NCBI GenBank assembly: GCA_020073615.1
Contig: JAIQEX010000065.1
Location: 1-36,986, forward strand
Source of the DNA: Terriglobia bacterium
GTDB taxonomy: Bacteria; Acidobacteriota; Terriglobia; Bryobacterales; Bryobacteraceae
Direction of reading: 5' to 3'
Length of the DNA: 36,986 bases
Of this stretch, positions 8,739 to 16,154 are shown piece by piece. The notes beneath the pieces were generated by a model that saw only the letters and a program-made list of their open reading frames with translations, had not been told where the DNA came from and ran no database searches. The position numbers and the translations under genes are program-made. Within the stretch, counting starts at the first letter, position 1. Each line of letters opens with the position of its first letter.

Positions 8739-10072
8739 TGACGCTCAACGCGACACTGGTGAAGAGCACCGTGGTGGCGGCCCTCGGCGGCCTGCTGTTC
8801 GGCTTCGATACGGCGGTGATCGCCGGCGCCACCAGCGCGCTGAGCGGTTTCTTCCAACTGACGCCGGGCGGCCTGGGACTGACCGTCTCCATCGCGCTGT
8901 GGGGCACCGTGGTGGGGGCGCTGGCGGCGGGCATTCCCGGCGACCGCTACGGCCGGCGCGACAGCCTGCGCGTCACGGCAATCCTGTACCTGGTTTCCGC
9001 CCTCGGCTGCGCCTTCGCCTGGAACTGGAGCTGGCTGGTGTGCGCGCGGTTCGTGGGCGGCCTCGCCATTGGCGCATCCTCTGTGCTGGGGCCCATGTAC
9101 ATCGCCGAGATCGCGCCCGCGAAGTGGCGCGGCCGCCTGGTGGGCTGTTTCCAGTTCAACGTGGTGGCGGGAATTCTGCTGGCGTATTTTTCCAACTACG
9201 TGGTCGGCCTGGCGGCGCCCGGCGCGGCGGAATGGCGCTGGAAGCTGGGCGTTTCGGCGGCGCCGGCGGCCCTGTTCTTCGTGATGCTGTTCCTGATCCC
9301 GCGCAGCCCGCGCTGGCTGGCCGAGAAGGGCCGTACGGCGGAGGCGCGCGCCGTGCTGGTACAAATCGGTGAGGAAAGAGTAGACGAGGAATTGAACGAC
9401 ATCGTCGCCGCCGCGCAACTGGAACGCCAATACGGGCAGGAGCGGCTGTTCTCGGCGCGCAACCGGTTCCCGCTGTTCCTGGCGGTCTCCATCGCCATGT
9501 TCAACCAGCTCTCGGGCATCAACGCCATCCTCTATTACCTGAACGACATCTTCGCGAAAGCGGGATTCACCAAAGTCTCGGGCGACCTGCAGGCCGTGGC
9601 CATCGGCGCCACCAACCTGCTGTTCACCATGATCGCCATGTCGATCATCGACCGCGTGGGCCGGCGGACCCTGCTGGCCATCGGGTCGGTGGGCACGGCC
9701 GCCGCGCTGGCGGGGGTGGCGGCGGTCTTCTGGAGCGGCCGCCACGAAGGCCTGCTGGTGTGGCTGCTGATCGGGTTCATCGCTTCGTTCGCATTCTCGC
9801 AGGGGTCGGTGATCTGGGTGTACATCAGCGAAGTATTTCCCACGGCGGTGCGCGGCAAGGGGCAGAGCCTGGGCAGCTCTACGCACTGGATCATGAACGC
9901 GCTCATCTCCTGGGGATTCCCCATCGTGGCCGCAACTTCCAAGGCGGCGCCCTTCGTCTTCTTCTCGGCGATGATGGTCGTGCAGCTTATCGTGGTCCTC
10001 AGCGTCTATCCCGAAACCAAAGGTGTGACCCTGGAGGACATGGAGCGGAAACTGGCGGCGGGCCGGGGGTAG
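8738..10072 (+). CDS. MFS sugar porter
   Basis: This 444-aa integral membrane protein has about 12 hydrophobic segments and the sugar porter signatures: GDRYGRR after TM2, ARFVGGLAIGASSVLGPMYI, IPRSPRWL between TM6 and the central loop, QLSGINAILYY in TM7, DRVGRRTLL after TM8, and YPETKGVTLEDME at the C-terminus. These define the major facilitator sugar porter family (proton-sugar symport or facilitated uptake across the inner membrane). The ATG at 8738 overlaps the ROK kinase stop, with GGAGGA just upstream, so uptake and phosphorylation of the same sugar is the likely unit. The transported sugar is not determined; fructose, xylose or glucose would fit. Confidence 0.93.
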   Translation: MTLNATLVKSTVVAALGGLLFGFDTAVIAGATSALSGFFQLTPGGLGLTVSIALWGTVVGALAAGIPGDRYGRRDSLRVTAILYLVSALGCAFAWNWSWLVCARFVGGLAIGASSVLGPMYIAEIAPAKWRGRLVGCFQFNVVAGILLAYFSNYVVGLAAPGAAEWRWKLGVSAAPAALFFVMLFLIPRSPRWLAEKGRTAEARAVLVQIGEERVDEELNDIVAAAQLERQYGQERLFSARNRFPLFLAVSIAMFNQLSGINAILYYLNDIFAKAGFTKVSGDLQAVAIGATNLLFTMIAMSIIDRVGRRTLLAIGSVGTAAALAGVAAVFWSGRHEGLLVWLLIGFIASFAFSQGSVIWVYISEVFPTAVRGKGQSLGSSTHWIMNALISWGFPIVAATSKAAPFVFFSAMMVVQLIVVLSVYPETKGVTLEDMERKLAAGRG

Positions 10073-10090
10073 GGGAGTGCTACGATAGGA

Positions 10091-10453
10091 ATGGCTATGC
10101 AGACCCTCGCCGTGATTGCCCCCGAGATTTGGCGTCACGCGTTAGATACATTCAGCACAGAGGAACGAGCGTTGCGCTGGATGCGCCAATCCCTCGCGGA
10201 ACTGGGAAACCTTACACCCGAGAACGTACTTCTCGAAGATCCTCGTAGCAATGCCGTCGAGGCCATCCTGGAGCGAATCGATTACGGCGTGTACCCGCCG
10301 ACCCTGACACTCGAAGCCTTCCGGCGCGAGCAACAGAAGCAGGCCGGCGCGCAACCACTGACGCCGGATTCGTTCATGGAGTCCTTAAGGAAGCAGTCCG
10401 CGCCTGTGACGAAGGAACCACCGCGAGTCCTGCCCCCGCCGCCGAAGCCCTGA
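10091..10453 (+). CDS. ParS/MbcA-like (DUF2384) antitoxin-type protein
   Basis: This 120-aa protein has a central segment, ERALRWMRQSLAELG then NLTPENVLLEDPRSNAVEAI and LERIDYGVYP, that matches the Xre/MbcA/ParS toxin-binding domain (DUF2384). These domains neutralise RES-type NAD-degrading toxins. No RES toxin is visible next to it; the next gene encodes a HEPN-like protein after a 66-nt gap. The C-terminus is Pro-rich (PPRVLPPPPKP), which is unusual for the family. The protein may be an orphan antitoxin, or may have a non-classical partner. The start is ATG 10091; a second ATG lies two codons downstream. Confidence 0.6.
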   Translation: MAMQTLAVIAPEIWRHALDTFSTEERALRWMRQSLAELGNLTPENVLLEDPRSNAVEAILERIDYGVYPPTLTLEAFRREQQKQAGAQPLTPDSFMESLRKQSAPVTKEPPRVLPPPPKP

Positions 10454-10519
10454 AACGCGTTACAACGTAGAAGTGACCCCTCAGACCCGCCCCTTCAGGT
10501 CTGCGATCATGAAACCTGC

Positions 10520-10960
10520 ATGGATGACTACGCCCGAGATGCTCATCAATGGCGACTGACATCTGAAAGCATGTTCTCGGGAGCTATGATGCTTTTTCGG
10601 TCGAGCAACTTCATGCTTTGGTTTCCGGCAGCGATTCTAGCGCATCTCGCTCTTGAGCAGTTACTCAAATCGGCACTTCTTCAAGCGGGATGTCCGATAG
10701 CCCAAGGCAAGCCACAAGCTGGTTATGCATGGGGTCACAAACTCGTGGAACTCGCGCAACTCCTTGCGTCCAAGCGGCGAGAGTTCCCTTCCGACATATT
10801 GAACGGTCTTGCGGTTTTCGATGCTTACTTCGATGAGCTGCGGTATCCCCAAGCCGTCAAGAAAGTCGAAGAATTGGGGCAGGAGGAAGGAATCCTGCTC
10901 TCTCGCCTTATGGGATGTATCCGGCCATTTGCGGCTCCTCTGCCAGCCCCGTTTGGGTAG
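10520..10960 (+). CDS. HEPN-domain-like protein
   Basis: This 146-aa helical protein has the look of a HEPN domain: a long helix AILAHLALEQLLKSALLQAG, a short loop, GHKLVELAQLLASKRREF, and a closing FDAYFDELRYPQAVKKVEEL. HEPN proteins occur as RNase toxins or as partners of nucleotidyltransferases. I do not see the RNase signature Arg-x4-6-His at the expected place, so catalytic activity is doubtful. No nucleotidyltransferase (MNT) gene is adjacent. The composition is noticeably less GC-rich than the preceding metabolic genes, in keeping with accessory DNA. A link to the upstream DUF2384 gene is only suggested by proximity. Confidence 0.6.
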   Translation: MDDYARDAHQWRLTSESMFSGAMMLFRSSNFMLWFPAAILAHLALEQLLKSALLQAGCPIAQGKPQAGYAWGHKLVELAQLLASKRREFPSDILNGLAVFDAYFDELRYPQAVKKVEELGQEEGILLSRLMGCIRPFAAPLPAPFG

Positions 10961-11026
10961 GTAGACGAGGTAGACAGTACCGCCATCACCCCCGCGGCCG
11001 CTGGAGGCATTACAATCAATATAAGG

Positions 11027-11347
11027 ATGCCGAAGGAATACATCGAAGAGCGGGGCGGCAACTACTACGTCGCCGGCACCCGGATATCCCTGGACTCGAT
11101 CGTCCATGCATTCCGGCGCGGCGAATCCCCTGAGGCCATCGGCCAGAATTTCGAGCTTCTCCGGCTCGAAGAGGTCTACGGCGCCATCGCGAACTACCTG
11201 GCGAACCAGGCCGCCATCGATGCCTATCTCATCCGCCAGGACGAGAAATGGGCGGAAGGAAGGCGTAACGCCGAACCGCTACCGGGCAATCTTCGCGACA
11301 GACTGATGCGCGCTCGGGACGAGCTGCAAACGACTCGCCAATCGTGA
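11027..11347 (+). CDS. DUF433 (VapB45-like) antitoxin
   Basis: This 106-aa protein matches DUF433: GGNYYVAGTRISLDSIVHAF (winged helix start), RRGESPEAIGQNF, and LRLEEVYGAIANYLAN. DUF433 proteins are DNA-binding antitoxins usually paired with PIN-like DUF5615 toxins. Here the stop codon overlaps a GTG (GTGA at 11344-11347) that opens the expected DUF5615 frame, which is truncated (see 11344-11505). AAGG directly precedes the ATG, with a GGAGG some 20 nt further upstream. This antitoxin looks intact while its toxin is not. Confidence 0.85.
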   Translation: MPKEYIEERGGNYYVAGTRISLDSIVHAFRRGESPEAIGQNFELLRLEEVYGAIANYLANQAAIDAYLIRQDEKWAEGRRNAEPLPGNLRDRLMRARDELQTTRQS

Positions 11348-11505
11348 AGGTCCGATTTCTGGCGGACGCCGATCTGAACAGAGCCATCGTGAGTGGGGTT
11401 CTGCGCCGGGAGCCGTCGCGAGGCGGCAACGCCCGTCGTAGCGGATGCCGATTCGATTGGTTGCCTACTCGATCTCTTTACCGAACGCCACCATTCCTTT
11501 CGTAA
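11344..11505 (+). pseudogene. Truncated DUF5615 PIN-like toxin remnant
   Basis: The GTG at 11344 opens a frame whose first 24 residues (MKVRFLADADLNRAIVSGVL then RREP) are the classical N-terminus of DUF5615 PIN-like toxins, including the first acidic residues of the active site. After RREP the sequence changes abruptly to an Arg-rich tail without family features and stops at 11505 (53 aa in all). Intact members are roughly twice as long and carry later acidic motifs, which are absent. The break near 11416 lies about 50 bp from the end of the oppositely oriented 81-aa gene, so a deletion or insertion probably removed the rest. The GTGA coupling with the DUF433 gene is retained. Confidence 0.75.
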
Positions 11506-11710
11506 GCACCGTCCGGGGATACTCTCCGGAGCCACACAGTTTGAACGAGCCGAAATCCTTATACCAGTGGCCGTCGGGCGCGTACGGTTCTGATTTGACC
11601 CACACCTGCAGCCTGGTAAGATCCGCGAGCGAGATCTCGCGTTTCTGAACGCGTTCGAGCAAATGTTGCCATAGGCCGCGAGGAAGGTCAGAGAATCGTA
11701 TCTTCGGCAA
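11465..11710 (-). CDS. 81-aa protein, downstream partner of an RHH-like gene
   Basis: I do not recognise a named family. The protein starts PKIRFSDLPRGLWQHLLERV, continues with a charged helix (KREISLADLTRLQVWVKSE), then YAPDGHWYKDFGSFKLCG and GEYPRTVLTKGMVAFGKE. The second half is rich in aromatic and glycine residues and looks folded, like a small nuclease-type or binding domain. It starts inside the end of the upstream ribbon-helix-helix-like gene (23-bp overlap), the standard layout of a type II antitoxin-toxin operon with the toxin second. A toxin role is an inference from layout and size only. Confidence 0.65.
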   Translation of the reverse strand: MPKIRFSDLPRGLWQHLLERVQKREISLADLTRLQVWVKSEPYAPDGHWYKDFGSFKLCGSGEYPRTVLTKGMVAFGKEIE

Positions 11711-11996
11711 TCGCGTCCTTCCCGAATACCGCGCGGACCAGATCCTTCCCGGCCTCGTTCTTACGAGCGGGCTCTTGCTCGTCCATGAACCGTTTGTAGG
11801 TGGTCTTCAGATTCTCTTTGGCATCGAGCTCCGCGCGAACGCCACGTTCGGCGAGGGAGACCAGAGCGCCGCTCAACGTGAGGTGGCGCTCTTGCGCCGT
11901 GCGGCGCACGGCCGCCGCTAGCGGCGCGGGTATCGTGACGCTCTGGCGCACGGCCTTCCCTTTGGGAGTGCGCGGCGCCTTGGTTCGGGTCGGCAT
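11688..11996 (-). CDS. Ribbon-helix-helix-like antitoxin candidate
   Basis: This 102-aa protein has a basic N-terminus (TRTKAPRTPKGKAVRQ) followed by VTIPAPLAAAVRRTAQERHL and TLSGALVSLAERGV, the strand-helix-helix pattern of CopG/RHH DNA-binding proteins. The tail (LKTTYKRFMDEQEPARKNEA, then LVRAVFGKDAIAEDTIL) is helical and could bind a partner. It overlaps the start of the 81-aa gene by 23 bp. An autoregulating antitoxin is the natural reading, but no known family pairing was recognised. It runs opposite to the DUF433/DUF5615 remnant. Confidence 0.65.
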   Translation of the reverse strand: MPTRTKAPRTPKGKAVRQSVTIPAPLAAAVRRTAQERHLTLSGALVSLAERGVRAELDAKENLKTTYKRFMDEQEPARKNEAGKDLVRAVFGKDAIAEDTIL

Positions 11997-12078
11997 AATC
12001 CATTGTAATGCCGCTGAACCACTGTGGTGCTGTGTGGGTCAGTCTGCGCGAAGACTGCACTGGCCGCCGGTACGATGA

Positions 12079-12822
12079 TCAGATCCGCAGCCGGTCGCGG
12101 TACGCCCGGCTCAAAGTCAGCCGCCGGCCGTCGCGCAGGATGACGGCGTAGTCGCCGCGAAACATGGGGTGCAGCTCCTTCACCAGCCCTACATTGACGA
12201 TCGCCGAGCGATGGATGCGCGCGAAGCGGTCGGGGTCGAGCGCGGCCTCCAGGCGCGAGAGCGTCTCGCGGTGCAGGTATTCCTCGGCGCCCGCGTGCAG
12301 GCGGACGTAGTTGCCGGCCGCTTCCACCCAGTCGAGCTCGTCCACGCGCAGGAAGAAGACGCGGCCGCCGGAGCGGATCACCAGGCGGTCCAGATACCGT
12401 TTGCGTCCCCGCCACTCCTCCAGGACGCTGCGCAGGCGCGCGCCCAGATCGCCAGCCGAGCGCCGCTCGAATTCCATGCGGCCGCGGGCCAGCGCCTTCC
12501 GGAAGCGCTCGCGGTCGAACGGTTTCAGCAGGTAATCGAGGGCGCAAACCTCGAATGCCTTGATGGCGTACTGGTCGAAGGCGGTCACGAAAATGACCAC
12601 CGGCATGGCGGCGCGTTCCACCCGCTCCAGAACGGCGAAGCCATCCATCTCGGGCATCTGCACATCGAGAAATACCAGGTCGGGCGCCAGGTCGCACATG
12701 GCCGCCACCGCGGACTTTCCGTCGTGACATTCGCCGGCGATCTCGATCCCCGGCTGGCCGGCCAGCAAGGTGCGAATGCGCTCGCAGGCCAGCGGCTCAT
12801 CATCCACGATCAGGATTCGCAT
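12079..12822 (-). CDS. LytTR-family response regulator
   Basis: This 247-aa regulator has an N-terminal receiver domain (acidic pair D7-D8 in IVDDEP, phosphoacceptor Asp53 in LVFLDVQMPEMDG, Lys100 in YLLKPFD) and a C-terminal LytTR DNA-binding domain (about 145-245). The latter shows FFLRVDELDWVEAAGNYVRL, YLHRETLSRLEAAL, FARIHRSAIVN and LTLSRAYRDRL. LytTR regulators bind pairs of short direct repeats near promoters. The start overlaps the end of the upstream LytS-type kinase gene by 23 bp, so the two form one two-component system. Confidence 0.95.
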   Translation of the reverse strand: MRILIVDDEPLACERIRTLLAGQPGIEIAGECHDGKSAVAAMCDLAPDLVFLDVQMPEMDGFAVLERVERAAMPVVIFVTAFDQYAIKAFEVCALDYLLKPFDRERFRKALARGRMEFERRSAGDLGARLRSVLEEWRGRKRYLDRLVIRSGGRVFFLRVDELDWVEAAGNYVRLHAGAEEYLHRETLSRLEAALDPDRFARIHRSAIVNVGLVKELHPMFRGDYAVILRDGRRLTLSRAYRDRLRI

Positions 12823-13888
12823 GCAAAGCTTCCGAGTGTGCGGGAATAATCAGGCGGGCGAGAAACCCGCCTTGCGGGCCGGCGACCAACTCCAGGCGGG
12901 CGCCGCCGCCGTACAGGTTCTCCAGCCGCGCGCGCGTGCTGGAGAGCCCGAGTCCCTCGCGGATCTCGCCGGCCGTTCCCGGCCCGTCGTCCAGCACCTC
13001 GACGGCGAGGGCGCCCTGTTCCATGCGCGCCGCCACCTCGATGCGCCCACCGGCGGCGCGGGGTGCGATGCCGTGGCGGACGGCGTTCTCCACCAGGGGC
13101 TGGAGCACCAGATTGGGAAGCAGCAGGTCGAGCGTTTCGGGCGCGATGCGGCGGCGCACCTGCAACCGCTCGCCGAAGCGGACCTGTTCGATCTCCAGGT
13201 ACTTGTCCAGATACTCCATCTCGCGCTGCAGGGTGACTTCCTGCACTCCGGCGCTATCCAGGGTGAGCCGCAGGAAATCGCTGAGGCGGCTGATCATGCG
13301 GTCGGCGCCCTCCACATTACGATACATGAGCGCGGAAATGGCATGCAGGGTATTGAACAGGAAATGCGGCTGGAGCTGCATTTTCAGCACCTCCAGTTGC
13401 GCCACCGCCAGCTCCGCCTCCAGGCGGCTGGCCTTCCATTCGCGCAGGCGAAACTGCCGATAGTACTCCACGGCGTGGCGGATGCCGTAGAGCACCCAGC
13501 AGGCCAGCAGGTTGGAATGGAAGCGGGCGAGAAACAACGATTGCAGCAGGCGCGGCGAGGTGCGGTATCCGATCCAGGGCAACAACCGTACGAAGATGGC
13601 GAGATGAAGCAGGGCGAAGCCGACGCCCGCGGCCAGCAGCAGCGGCACCGCGTACCACCAGTTGGCGCGGCGCACCACCAGGCGGCCGGCCACCAGGAAA
13701 ACCAGGGGCGTGATGGCGGCCCACGCATAAGCCTCGAGCAGCGCATACAGGAAGGCCGGCTTCCATTCGACGTGCGCGCTATAAGCGCGCGAAAGGTAAT
13801 TCTGACTGGCCGAAAAGAGCGCGAACAGCGTCCACGCGCCCCAGATCAGCAGGGCCCGCGCGGCGATTCTGCCGGTTCGGGAAGCCAT
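12800..13888 (-). CDS. LytS/YehU-type sensor histidine kinase
   Basis: This 362-aa membrane kinase has four or so hydrophobic segments in the first 140 residues, then a coiled stretch (LREWKASRLEAELAVAQLEV). The His_kinase domain follows, with phosphoacceptor His175 in LQPHFLFNTLHAISAL, and then an HATPase domain (PLVENAVRHGI as N box, DDGPG as G1). This is the PF06580 architecture that pairs with LytTR regulators. The ATG at 13888 directly abuts the stop of the cytochrome gene (TAGATG), so the kinase is probably cotranscribed with, and perhaps responds to, the redox protein. The stimulus is unknown. Confidence 0.95.
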   Translation of the reverse strand: MASRTGRIAARALLIWGAWTLFALFSASQNYLSRAYSAHVEWKPAFLYALLEAYAWAAITPLVFLVAGRLVVRRANWWYAVPLLLAAGVGFALLHLAIFVRLLPWIGYRTSPRLLQSLFLARFHSNLLACWVLYGIRHAVEYYRQFRLREWKASRLEAELAVAQLEVLKMQLQPHFLFNTLHAISALMYRNVEGADRMISRLSDFLRLTLDSAGVQEVTLQREMEYLDKYLEIEQVRFGERLQVRRRIAPETLDLLLPNLVLQPLVENAVRHGIAPRAAGGRIEVAARMEQGALAVEVLDDGPGTAGEIREGLGLSSTRARLENLYGGGARLELVAGPQGGFLARLIIPAHSEALHANPDRG

Positions 13889-14662
13889 CTATAGCTGCTG
13901 CGGAGGCAGGCTCTGCGGCTTGGCCTGCCCGCGATGGCAGGTCCAGCAGGTCACCGGACCCGTGCCGGGGAAGTTGTCCTGGTTGATGGCGCGCACCATC
14001 TTGAACATGTTCCTGGCGGTCTGCTTGGGCGCCTTGTCGTCTTTCTCGAATTCGTTCACCACGTGGCAGTGATCGCATTTGACCCCCAGCCAGACCGTGA
14101 GATTGGTCATCACCAGGCGCAGCCGGGGAGCGGGAACCCCTTTCATGATCTGTATATTCTTATACACCTCTTCGGCCAGTTTGGGCGGCGCGTCCGGCTC
14201 CCAGCTACTGGCGGGCCGCCGGTCGAGCACGTGGGTGTCCTCCTCTTCGGGCGAGTCGCCGAACTGGTGGCGTTCCACGAAGGTCAGCGTGTTGCCATCC
14301 GGCGACAGGCTCCACCGGTCGTTCAGCCGTAGTTCCTTGCCCGAGAAAACGGCCACCGAACGAACCACCAGGGTGGCGCCATCCCACTCGGTGTGGCTGG
14401 TCATGGGCGCGCCGTGCATCTGGCTCTTGGTTTCCTGCCCGGCCACCAGTGTCCGCGACTCCTGCTGCGTCTCGCCGCGCACGACGTTGCGGAAGGTCAT
14501 GGCCAAGTCTTGCCCCTGATGATCGATTTTGATTCTCATATTGCCGTCCGGCCTGGCGGGGCGCGATTTTGCCGGATTCAACTCCCAGACGCCGGTAAAG
14601 TTGGGGGTGGTCTGGGCGGCAGCCCAGGAAACGAGCGCGAGCCATACAGCGAGTTTGGTCAT
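13889..14662 (-). CDS. Diheme c-type cytochrome (reaction-centre cytochrome-like)
   Basis: This 257-aa exported protein starts with a signal peptide (MTKLAVWLALVSWAAAQ). The first part (about 20-150) is a beta-rich region, NFTGVWELNPAKSR to LTFVERHQF. The C-terminal part carries two heme attachment sites, CDHCH (196-200) and CWTCH (239-243), in the context of KNIQIMKGVPAPRLRLVM and KQTARNMFKMVRAINQDN. This context is typical of the photosynthetic-reaction-centre-like cytochrome domain found in many non-photosynthetic Acidobacteriota. It probably transfers electrons in the periplasm. The fusion of the beta-rich domain to the cytochrome is characteristic of this lineage. It is the first gene of an operon with the LytS kinase and LytTR regulator. 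Confidence 0.88.
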   Translation of the reverse strand: MTKLAVWLALVSWAAAQTTPNFTGVWELNPAKSRPARPDGNMRIKIDHQGQDLAMTFRNVVRGETQQESRTLVAGQETKSQMHGAPMTSHTEWDGATLVVRSVAVFSGKELRLNDRWSLSPDGNTLTFVERHQFGDSPEEEDTHVLDRRPASSWEPDAPPKLAEEVYKNIQIMKGVPAPRLRLVMTNLTVWLGVKCDHCHVVNEFEKDDKAPKQTARNMFKMVRAINQDNFPGTGPVTCWTCHRGQAKPQSLPPQQL

Positions 14663-14784
14663 GGCGGCAGTATGCGCGACCGCCGGATTCCCGCCAACCG
14701 ATTTGGGACGGGAGCGGCGTTTTCCGATGCGGAAGCGGCGGATTTGGGGGCAGGGAAGGAGTTCGTCCCTCCGCCCGCGCGCGG

Positions 14785-15405
14785 TTATCCCTTTACAGCC
14801 ATGGGCGACAGATCGCGGCTGGCGATCACGCGATCGATCATGCCGTAATTCACCGCTGCGTCGGGCTCCATGATGTAGTCGCGATCTACGTCCTTGGCCA
14901 CGCGTTCCACGGGCTGTCCGGTGGCCGCCGCCAGGCGGGCGTTCAGGATCTCGCGCATGCGCAGGATCTCGCGGGCGTAGATGTCGATGTCGGCGGCCTG
15001 TCCGGCCAGGCCCTGCATGGAGGGCTGGTGGATCATGATGCGCGAATTGGGCAGGCTGAAGCGTTTGCCCTTGGTGCCCTCGGCCAGCAGGACGGCGGCC
15101 ATGGAAGCGGCTTGGCCGACACAGATGGTCACGATATCGGGTCGGATGAAAGCCATGGTATCCAGGATCGCCAGGCCGGCCGTGATGGAGCCGCCGGGAG
15201 AGTTGATATAGATCGAGACATCTTTTTCCGGATCCTCGGCTTCGAGGAACAGCAGTTGGGCGATGATCAGGTTGGCGACCTGGTCGTCAATCGGCGTTCC
15301 CAGAAAAATGATGTTCTCTTTTAACAGTCGTGAATAAATGTCGTACGCGCGTTCCCCTCGGGAGGTCTGTTCGACCACCATGGGGACCAGGACTGATTGT
15401 CCCAT
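14785..15405 (-). CDS. clpP: ATP-dependent Clp protease proteolytic subunit
   Basis: This 206-aa serine peptidase forms the barrel-shaped protease of ClpXP/ClpAP. The catalytic triad is visible: Ser101 in GQAASMAA, His126 in MIHQP, and Asp176 in DVDRDYIM. The handle region and the [14 protein letters not shown] loop (about 68-80) are normal. Length is as expected. It lies 50 nt downstream of an Rrf2-type regulator gene on the same strand, not next to tig or clpX as in many bacteria, so it may be a second or specialised ClpP. Proximity suggests it may share the promoter of the regulator. Confidence 0.95.
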   Translation of the reverse strand: MGQSVLVPMVVEQTSRGERAYDIYSRLLKENIIFLGTPIDDQVANLIIAQLLFLEAEDPEKDVSIYINSPGGSITAGLAILDTMAFIRPDIVTICVGQAASMAAVLLAEGTKGKRFSLPNSRIMIHQPSMQGLAGQAADIDIYAREILRMREILNARLAAATGQPVERVAKDVDRDYIMEPDAAVNYGMIDRVIASRDLSPMAVKG

Positions 15406-15455
15406 CGTGCCTCCGGATTACTTTTTAGGATAGAGACCGGGCAGACCCGGCCGGT

Positions 15456-15932
15456 TCAGGCCCGTTTTGCGGTTACCGCCCGCCTGGATTTGCGCTGCTT
15501 GGTCATGGCCAGGGACTTCTTCTTCTGATCCAGCGCCTTCGCCAGGTCCGCGATGGTGTTCCGCCCCAAGTAATCCATGATACGCGAACGGAGGGCGACC
15601 CAGCTATCGTGCATGGAGCACGGCATATCGTCGTTGCACTCGGAAAGGCCGCTGGCGCACTGCTGGTAAGGAGCCAGGCCGTCCAAAGCCTCGACGATAT
15701 CCAGCAACCGGATCTCGGTTGGTTCCACACGCAGGGCGAAGCCACCCGTGGGACCCTTGCTGGAGCGCAGCAGGCCCTTGCGCGCCAGTTGTTGCAGAAT
15801 CTTGGCCAGAAAGTGAGCGGGAATGTCTTCCTGCTCCGCAATGTTCTTGACCATGGCGTATTTGCCTTCCTGCACCTGGGCCAGGTGCACAAATGCGCGA
15901 ATCGCGTACTCGGCCGAACGAGAGTAGATCAT
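15456..15932 (-). CDS. Rrf2-family transcriptional regulator
   Basis: This 158-aa winged-helix regulator of the Rrf2 family (IscR, NsrR, RirA, CymR relatives) starts with IYSRSAEYAIRAFVHLAQVQ. The recognition region EDIPAHFLAKILQQLARKGL and the wing KGPTGGFAL follow. A cysteine cluster, C-x7-C-x5-C, in CASGLSECNDDMPC (about 92-105) fits an Fe-S-binding regulator. The C-terminal tail is rich in Lys/Arg. It probably senses iron-sulfur, nitric oxide or redox state. A perfect 18-bp palindrome lies just upstream of its start (15952-15969) and is a good autoregulatory operator. Confidence 0.9.
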   Translation of the reverse strand: MIYSRSAEYAIRAFVHLAQVQEGKYAMVKNIAEQEDIPAHFLAKILQQLARKGLLRSSKGPTGGFALRVEPTEIRLLDIVEALDGLAPYQQCASGLSECNDDMPCSMHDSWVALRSRIMDYLGRNTIADLAKALDQKKKSLAMTKQRKSRRAVTAKRA

Positions 15933-15951
15933 CCTGTTTCCCCCGGTAAAT

Positions 15952-15969
15952 CGGAGTAACGTTACTCCG
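15952..15969. promoter_or_regulatory. Perfect 18-bp palindrome upstream of the Rrf2-type gene
   Basis: CGGAGTAACGTTACTCCG reads the same on both strands. It lies 20 nt upstream of the Rrf2 start codon at 15932, where a self-regulated promoter would be. A dimeric winged-helix protein would bind such a site. No other gene starts on that side within 180 bp. Confidence 0.7.
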
Positions 15970-16154
15970 TTATCTTAAAATGTTCGCTGCCCGTACGCAA
16001 GCCCTTTATTTCTGCTTTTATACGTTTGCGCAACGCATCCCGCGACACCGCAGGCGGCATTCTGTGCCCTTGGATACACGATTCGGGTCTGAAACTGCTT
16101 TCGACCTGTTAGACGCGCGGACCGGTGAAAAAGATACATTCATAGGAGACCAGC

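Noticed and set aside
8618-10138. 506-aa minus-strand open frame opposite the sugar porter
   Set aside because: It is antisense to a clear MFS gene with all sugar porter motifs, and is His/Arg/Gln-rich.
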